Made by a program: the position numbers and the translations under genes. This document shows positions 41,601 to 50,800 of a DNA stretch of 64,000 nt, in pieces (position 1 is the first letter of the stretch; each line of letters opens with the position of its first letter). The notes under the pieces were generated by a model, which was not told the DNA's origin, made no database searches, and saw nothing but the letters and a program-made list of their open reading frames with translations. Source of the stretch: Alviniconcha marisindica (taxonomy: Eukaryota > Mollusca > Gastropoda > Provannidae); the NCBI GenBank assembly GCA_018857735.1, contig JABMCL010003827.1:20001-84000 (forward strand). Direction: 5' to 3'.

Positions 41601-44600
41601 TTGATTTGTCTGGGTCATTGTTGCTTGGATTGTGGATGTTTGATTTTTCTGGGTGATTATTACTTAACTATCCAGATGATTGTTGTTTGGTTATCTAGGC
41701 CTTTAATATTTGATTTGTGTGGCTTATTGATTGATTTATCTAGATCGTTGCTGTTTGATTTGTGTGGATCATTTGTATGTGTGGATCATTGATGTTTGAT
41801 TTATCTAGATCGTTGATGTTTGATTTGTGTGGATCATTTGTATGTGTGGATCATTGATGTTTGATTTATCTAGATCATTGATGTTGGATCATTTGTATGT
41901 GTGGATCATTGATGTTTGATTTATCTAGATCATTGATGTTTGATTTGTGTGGATCATTTGTATGTGTGGATCATTGATGTTGCCTTTGTCTGGATCATTG
42001 CAGTGAGTGGGGCAGCAGTTGCAGCAGGAGAGGGATCCCCGCAGGTAAGTGGCCGCACTAACCTTTCATAGCCTTCCATTGACAAATGCAGTCCATGGAC
42101 ATGCACATGTTGGTTGAAGTGTTGCTTGACGTCCACAGAAACCGTAAGTTTATTAGGGACGGGAGCCCAGGACGTCTGCCTCAACTTTCACACAGCTCCT
42201 GAGCTCTGACATGCACATGAACCAACTGCTCTTTTTAACTGCCTTAGAAACTGTTGGTAGCACAGGACTACTGTCAAACAAAACAGGAGATTGTTAACTT
42301 TTCCATTGGACAGCAGTGATAGTCATGGACGCTTGAGCACACATGCAAAGTCTCTGAGCTATTGACGCTTTCACTCCCTGGTAAACATACTTCTCTGAGG
42401 GTAAATGTTTGTGGCAGGGTGGTGAGTTGTGTGTTAAGTGGCCTCCACCAGCAGTAGGCATCCGAGCTTTCAGCCATGCAGTGATCTGAAAGGGATGGGC
42501 TAAATGTAGACAGCAGTGTCACGCACTCTTTGCTTTATTGCTGTGGTTTTGTGTTGTGTGTTCTCTCTGCGGTGTAAAAATGCAGGCTTGTGTCAGTATT
42601 CCTTCAAACCCCTCAGACCTTGCCAAAAACCAGTCTGAAAGAGAGGCATATTTTTACACACAATCCTTTGCTGATTTTTTAACAGTCCTTTGCTGATTTT
42701 TTTTATATATATATTGTTTTAAACACAATATTTTGCTGATTTTTAAACCTACTGCTTTGAGAAAGCACAATCCTATGCTTACAGCCTCCTCCTCCCACCC
42801 CTCCCCCCAGCTCCTCTTCTTTGCCTTCTATGCACTCTCACCCCAAATCTCACCTGTTGGAGTTACTGACTGAGACCAAGTGCACGCAGTGTCAGTGTAA
42901 ATGTCTGCATACTGTGCAGTGATAATTTCTGCCAATGGCTGGTTTCATTTTGTTGGTCAGTTCATCAAGGCACAGCTTTATTGAGTCTGACACTAACTTG
43001 ATGCAACGTACTCATTTGACTGGGCGCTACGTTAAAACAGCAGCAACAACAACACCTTTTTACTTCTTCTTATTTTTTAATCTATCTTCACAAGGCAGAC
43101 CTGTGTTCCAGCCACGTATTGTAAGGATCAGATCAGGGCTTTTTTTGTGACTCCACTCACAGCTAACAAACAGAAACACACACGCCGCCACTTGGTGGGA
43201 TAGTCTCCCTTCTGTAAATTTTGCCAATGTGCTATGCTGGTTAGAGCACAGAGAGTGAGAGGAAAAAACGTGAGCCATTTACACTACCGGAAATGTGCAG
43301 GAGGAGCTATGGGCTATGCTGGTTAGGGCACACAGAGAGTGAGGGGGAGAAACTGGGGCCGTTTATGGCAATGAACATTTCCAGGCTATGTGCTATGCTG
43401 GTTAGGGCACAGAGAGGGATAGGGAAAAACCAGGGCCATTTACACCAGTGAAATGTCCAGGCTGAGCTATGCACTATGCTGTTTAGGGCACATAGAGGGA
43501 GAAACTGGGGCCATTTACACCAGTGAAATGTCCAGGCTGAGCTATGCACTATGCTGTTTAGGGCACATAGAGGGAGAAACTGGACCATTTACACCAGTGA
43601 AATGTCCAGGCTGAGCTATGCACTATGCTGTTTAGGGCACATAGAGGGAGAAACTGGGGCCATTTACACCAGTGAAATGTCCAGGCTGGGCTGGGGCTGG
43701 GTGCTAGATGTGTTTTTACACTGGCTGTCCCTGGACAGATGTGAGCTGTGCTCAGCTCGACTACGGAGTTGGGCTGCTAAGCATGGCTCTATTCCATTGG
43801 GCATCATCAGACATCATTTTAGAATTTGAAGAATTCTGAAAGCAGGGGATTTATATTCACTTCAAGCATGATGGTCAGCAGATGAACCATTTGGAGGGAC
43901 AGTGACATTGATCTTCCGACTGAAGTCTGGTCCAGATCACAGGTTTTGTGGTCCGGACCAGACTTCAATCAAAAGATCAGTGTCATTGTCAGCAGCAGAG
44001 TGCCCAGGCCCAGCTTAACTGGGTGCGGGCAGGACCGGTGCAGGTCATATTGTAAATGGCCACACTGATAGCTAGTTCCCTGGCCCTCTCCATCCCAGAG
44101 AAAGGTGAGTGGAAGGACTGACAGCCGGTTGAAACTGTGCAGGTGGTGGGTCAGACGCTGACGGCTGTGGGGGCGCTGCCTCACACCACTGCAGGCGAGC
44201 CTCCCGTCTCCAGCTCCCCAGGCCTGGGTGCCATGACAGCAGGAGGCGTGGCTGCCCCTGGGGTGGTCAGCCTCTCTACAGCCCCGCCCTTCACTCAGGT
44301 AAACACAGTGTGTGTTGTGTGTGCATTCAAGATGAGGAAGGTGTTCACTGGTAGAGATGGCAGGTGAACATGCAGCTGGGTTGTGGAACCTGGAATTTTC
44401 GTCAGTTTTTCCATCTTTTGTTCCTTTGCCATTGGTGCAAGAATGAGGAAATCGCATGCAATGGCATCAGCCAATTTAACTGTTGAGGTAGTGAAGTGTT
44501 CCTTTTTGCCTGCACAGAACTAGCCTCCATTCTGAGTCAGTGTTGTGTGTTTATGGGGTCATACCAGTTTGAAAAAGTGTCCAGCGCTATCACTGGCATT

Positions 44601-44833
44601 GTTGCTTTTTGTTTGTTTTGCAGCCTCCGCCATCTTTTGACCCACATGTGCCACCTCCTGGATTGCCTCCCCCTGGGATGACTGTGATGGCTCCACCACA
44701 ACAGTTTGAGTACAGTCATGGCATTGGAGGTTGGGCTCTTTGTTGGGCAGTTTTGTCTGTATGTTGTGTACTTTGTTGTGCTCTCTCCGTCACTCTCTGT
44801 CTTTCTCTTTTGTGCTTTGTAGTCTCTAATGGG

Positions 44834-44898
<65 letters not shown>

Positions 44899-47800
44899 GC
44901 TGATAGTCATACTTTGTGCTTGTTCTCTCCCTTCTTTAAAGCTATATGCCATGAGTGAACTGCTGCCGCAACACTGTAGGTGCTAAAACAAACTTTCCTT
45001 GTGTTTCGCAAAGTCCCAGGAGCAAAGTCAGTTGAACAGGCATCTCTGGAGCATGGCTATTTGGAAACATTGAGAAACAGGAAATCCAGCGTGATTGACA
45101 GCATTGGGTTCAGCTTGTACATTTGCTATGGTTTGTTGATGGAAATGTTTCCTCTGTGCAGTGTGGGGGGTTTGTAGTTTTGGGTGGGTGGGTTGGTGTG
45201 TGTCTGAATTTTGATTTCAGTGATTTTGAGTGGTTTGTTGTTGACATGTCGGCAGCTCCCACGCCCATGCCTGCTGGAGACTTTGCCCTGCCAGACCTCA
45301 GCAAACCGCCACCTGGCTTTCCCCCAGCTGCTCCGGGCCTGCCTCCACCTCTGGGCGGACCCCCAATGCTGCCCACTGACATGGACCTGACCCCCTCCGT
45401 TCCTTACTACGACCTGCCCGCTGGGCTCATGGCTCCCCTTGTCAAGGTGCGTTGTTGTGTGGGCACAATGCTGTTTTCTGTTTTCCTGAAAAAAATGTAA
45501 GCCTAACCTGTTTGCTTATTTGTTCATTTATTTGTTGTTGAGCTCCATGGAGCTCAGCTACTTCTGGTGAATGTTCCCCCACATGTGGTGAAACTGTCAT
45601 GTAAAACACACCTGTTTATTAATGTGCTTTTATCTCTTACAGGGCTCGTTTAAGCTTATCTTTAAACTCTTTTTGTGCAATGTTGCCACCGGTCCTGGGT
45701 TCCTTTGAGTTCAGCTTTTAAACAGTTTTTGTGTGATGTTGGCCTCTAGCCCTGATGATGAAAAACACCCGTTGACTCCCTGGCCACCCAACCCAGTTAA
45801 CGTTTTGGTGATAACATCCCCTCACATAGCCATTGAAGAGTATTCTTCTGCAGATGAAGATACCGCAGATGTGCACTCTTGCTAGCAAACCTGACACTGC
45901 TGCGTGTTTCCAGTGCACAGCTGTCTGATAAAAAATTAAAAAACAGTACCAAACTTGCTGTGTCTACAAGTGTTACAGCTCTGTACAGTGTGCATGAATG
46001 GGGATGGGAGGGCAGGGGCCTGGCCACACAGAGTATGGCAGCAAAGAGTTAATGCTGTAATTCCCTGTGCGTGCAGCTGGAGGAAGTGGACTACAGGCCG
46101 TTGGACCCCAAGGACATTCGCCTACCACCTCCCATGGCCCCCAGCGAGCGGCTCCTGGCTGCCGTCGACGCCTTCTACACCCCACCATCACGGGAACGGC
46201 CCAGGGACAGGTGAAGGAGAAGGGTCTGCGTACATGTAGTTCAGCCCTGCTTTGGACCACCTTAAAAGTCATGGAGACTTTGTCTTCAGTAGTCGACATC
46301 AAGCAAAACCAAGCCAGCCAAAGAAAGAAGAGAGATGCACAGACACACCATTATTTGGCAATTCAGCGTTTCTGTCGAAAATCCTTGCCTTGAATAGAGT
46401 ATTCCATTCCCTCTGCTTTGTTCAGAAAGTTAAAGTTGCTGACAGACAGAGTCTATTTCTATTACCATTTTCAAGCACCACTCATTTTTGGTTTTTACAG
46501 TTTCATCCAGACTACATTTTGTTCAAATCTGACTGGTTGCTTTTACCAGTTAAATATGAAAAGGCATTCTTTATCTGTAGTTAAAATGAAAGATACTTCA
46601 GGTAACAACATTATTCATAGAGATGTATCTCTGATTCAGAGACACCATTTGAGTGGGCAGTTTCAAACTTTGCATGATTGTCTCTGGAACTGAGTCCATG
46701 GTGTGGCTACCATGACTACTGTTCAAAAAGAGAACACAAGACTAACGGTCTAACTGAGTCTTTTACTGAGTTGTTTCCCTTGCTCTTGAATTTCGGAAAT
46801 CAGTGTGTGAGCAAAATTTCCAGAATTATTTATTCATGGGGGGGGGGTGGGGGGGGGGGGCGAAATATAAGTTCTGTTTGTCATTATCTAGTTTGATGGC
46901 TTTTTTGTTGTTGTTGTTGTTGTTTTGTCTGACTTTAGTATTGATATGCATGTGCATTGTCAGTTGAAACTCCAGTTTGTGTGTGTTGACAGCGAAGGAT
47001 GGGAAAAGCTTGGTCTCTACGAGTTCTTTAAAGCCAAGCACCGCGCAAAGAAAAACAAAGAGGAAGGTCGACGGAGGTACTCGAGATCACGGTCCCGATC
47101 CCGATCGAGGTCCAGGTCACGATCTAGATCCAGGTCACGGTCAAGGTCTCGTTCTGTCACACCACCAAGGAGACGAAGGTTTGATGCTGAGAATGAAGAG
47201 AGGCATAGAAACAGGTGAATGAAGAGATTGTGTGTATGTAATATGGATGTATTCATTTAGTTTTTATGCTTGGTAATACGAGTACTAGTATACTCTTTTC
47301 GTGTTGCATCTTGATGATTTGGGGATCACCCTTTAGGGTTATGCCTTGAATATCTGGTATTTTGCGTTACATCTTGTATCAAAATCGAGACGTTTGTGTG
47401 CATTGTATCTTTGCATGTAGTTGACTCCAGTAAGTCACAGAGGCTTGATGCCTTGTGTTTGCTATTATACCTAAACAAGGTTTTCTGGGGTTTATTTGTT
47501 TGTGTGCTTTTTGTTGTTGTTTTGGGAGGAGAGGCTAGAATAATGTACAGTTTCTATTCAGTGAAAGGTACACGAGCCATTTTAACTTATTATATGAACA
47601 CTTGTTAAGCACCTCATCTCAAAATGAAATCAAGATGGCATTTCAAGATGGCAAATGTTGCTAGAATGTTCTTGTCTACTTCCGAGCAGACCCACTTCAC
47701 TCTAGTCATATGTAACTCTGAATGAGTAACTCTAGCTTTCCATAGCATGTTTGTGACTGGAACAAATATCGAAATGAGAGTCAGCCCAGAGAGTCAGTGG

Positions 47801-50800
47801 GTTTGTATCCTTTCAAGATCAAGAGAAAGTTTTCAACGTTTTTGTCCCCTTCTTTCATCCAACAGATCCAGGTCACGGTCTCGATCCAGATCTCCGTCGC
47901 CACCTCCTCGACGGAGGACACACTCACGGTCACGGTCAAAGACTCGCTCATCCTCTCGCTCCCGGTCGAGGACACCACCTTCCCAACGCCGCAGCCGATC
48001 AGCAACCCCAGAGTCCTCCCAGCAAAGGAGGCTGTCGAAAGAACGCAGTCCTACTCCTCCCAGCTTGTAAGTCCGCCAGAGAGTTGTCCGAGAGGAAGGA
48101 GTGTGCAGATTTTGTGCATGCAGTTGCGAGCACGTCACCATGAAGCTGTCATCAGATTTATTTCAGCTCCAGTTCACGACACAGTCATACATTACATTTG
48201 ATTTTGATCCCATTTGGATGAGCAGGAGGTCTGAAGCTTTGTGACAGACTTGAGCTGGGGTACATGTAAGCCAAAAAAGTACCATTTTTATTCATTCATT
48301 TTCTACAGACACCGGTTGCACATACCGAAATTTGGATAACCACTCTGTTGGGTAGCTCTCACTGGAGATGAATAATTTGTTTGATTTGGGTTTCTTTTGG
48401 ATGTGCAAGAGATCTAAAAGTGTGTTGGCAAGGCTTGTGAACTGGAGGTGTGTGTTTCAGCAATCCTGGTTTTGGCATGGCCACCGCCGCCACCGCTGTG
48501 GTGCTGCCTGTGGAGCAGCGACTGGGGGAGACCAACAAGGGGCACCAGCTTCTCATGAAGATGGGTCAGTAGCATCAGCAGTTGTTTAGCTGTGTGTGTG
48601 TGTGTGTGTACCATATCTGTGAGTGTGTGTGTGCATGTATGGGTGTGTGTACCATATCTGTGTGAGTGTGTGTGTGCATGTATGGGTGTTGTGTGTTGTA
48701 CTGCGTGTGTGTAGGGGGTATCTGGTGTGGGTCGGGGGGGGGGGGGCGCATCTGTGTGAGTGTGTGTCTCCCTGTGGTAAGGTTCCACAGATACAGGAAA
48801 AAAGGTTCCCTCTTCTGAGTGTCCAGTACTATCAAAGGTTCTCCCTTTTCGAAAGCCCGGACCAGGTTGGAGCCTAGCCATGCGTGTGGCAAGAATCAAC
48901 AAGATATCACTGCATCTCTTACTGTTATTGCTGATTGTGATTTTTTAAGAAAGCAGAATGCCACGCATCAACATGCTTAAAGTCAGAATGTGGTTTCACT
49001 TTTGATTCACCCTTCATTTGAGTTGAGTCAAATGCAAGTGAACATAACAGAAGTCAGAATTTGTCGCCCTGAATTGTTGTCCTGATATAACCGCACCGGT
49101 TGACTGGGCGTAAAACACCAACCTACTTCCTTACTTGATTTGAATTGATTTCCCTATCCTTCAGTGGCTTACGGCCAGAGGTCAGTGTGCACGGGTCTTG
49201 GTAGAAATTAGAGCCAGGTTTGAGTTTTCTTCCACATCCATCCATCCATTAGATTTTGAGTTGGATGCCAGTGTTCCTGAGTCTAGACTTCAGTCTATGG
49301 TTTAACTGTTCATCTGTCCTGCTGTAGTGACAAGCCATGCTAGTGCGCTTGAGTCTTGGCAGAAATGAGAACTCGGTTTTAGCTCCATAGGCCAGTGTAA
49401 TTGTGTTTGAAGAGGATTTTACACTTCAATGCACAGGGATACCCCCACCCCCCACCCCCCCTAAAAAAATGAATTAAAATGGGGGTATGGGTGGCTGATA
49501 TGTGAAATACAGCAGAGTTGATTCCAGTACCCTGTCTTGAACTCTGTGTGTCTGAACACAAGTTGGGTCTCATTGATCTCAACACACGGAGTAGTGTGTT
49601 CTGTCTCACCATCACTTCTCTTTTTTATGCATTATTGTTCACAGCTGTGGGCAGTTTCCACCATCAAATATTTGAATTAGTGATGTCACAACAGAAACAA
49701 CTGTTACAATTATTATTACAGTTGTATCATTACACTATGTTTAAATGTCAAAATGATCATACCCCTTCTACAACCAATCACTGGAGTGTGACTGTTCTCT
49801 CAGGTTGGTCGGGGAAAGGCCTGGGAGCATCGGAGCAGGGCATCGTGGACCCCATCGAGGCAGCTGAGGTGAGGGACCGCACCGACTTGCGCAAGGGCAT
49901 CGGCATCGACCTGAAGGACCCCTTTGAGCAGTTCCGCAAGAGCAAGGCTCAAGGCTTCATCCAGCGCATGAGAGCCAGGGATGAAGGAGCACCCAGCACA
50001 GACCCACCAGGTGAGTGGTGACATACGGGTCATTTGTTTGTGTTGACACTTGAACTATGTTGTGGTATGAGAACTTTGTTGTGAAACTAAAACTTTACAG
50101 ACCCACACAGCCCGCCATTTGTCTGTGCTGATACTACAACTCTGTAGTGACAGAAGAACATTTGTCTGTACTGATAGCACTGTAGAACTGCTGTGATAGT
50201 AGAACTTGATAATAGTAACATTTTTATAGTGATAGTAGAACAGCAGAACTTAGCTGTGACAGCAGAAGTGTAGAAGTGCTACTGGGATACTAGCAGAACT
50301 TAGCTGTGACAGCAGAAGTGCTATTGGGATAGTAGAACTCCAGCAGTACTAGAACTCTTGGCTCCTTCTATGTATCACAGCAGTAGAACAGCAGAACTTA
50401 GCTGTGACAGCAGAAGTGTAGAAGTGTTACTGGGATACTAGCAGAACTTAGCTGTGACAGCAGAAGTGCTATTGGGATAGTAGAACTCCAGCAGTACTAG
50501 AACTCTTGGCTCCTATGAATCACAGCAGTTCTCATGGCTTCACACTACATGATCCACCCTCTAACAGACTGGCAGCAGGGGTTGCATAGTGTTTGCACTT
50601 TGTGGTTCTTTTGTTCAAAAATGCATACAATGCTACTATTTGTTTCAGATCATGTCTGAAAACTCATCCCTTCAAGCTGTCATGGTTGTACTGATGTATG
50701 TGGGCAGGGCACTTGTGTGTGTGTGTGTGTGTGTGTGCGTGTGTGTGTGTGCGTGCTTTTGTGTGTGTTTGTTTTTGGTGATGATGTCTGGTTGGTTGTT

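Noticed and set aside
44941..44979. Possible extra CHERP exon (LYAMSELLPQHC)
   Set aside because: It has AG and GT borders, but its phases do not fit exons 13 and 14.
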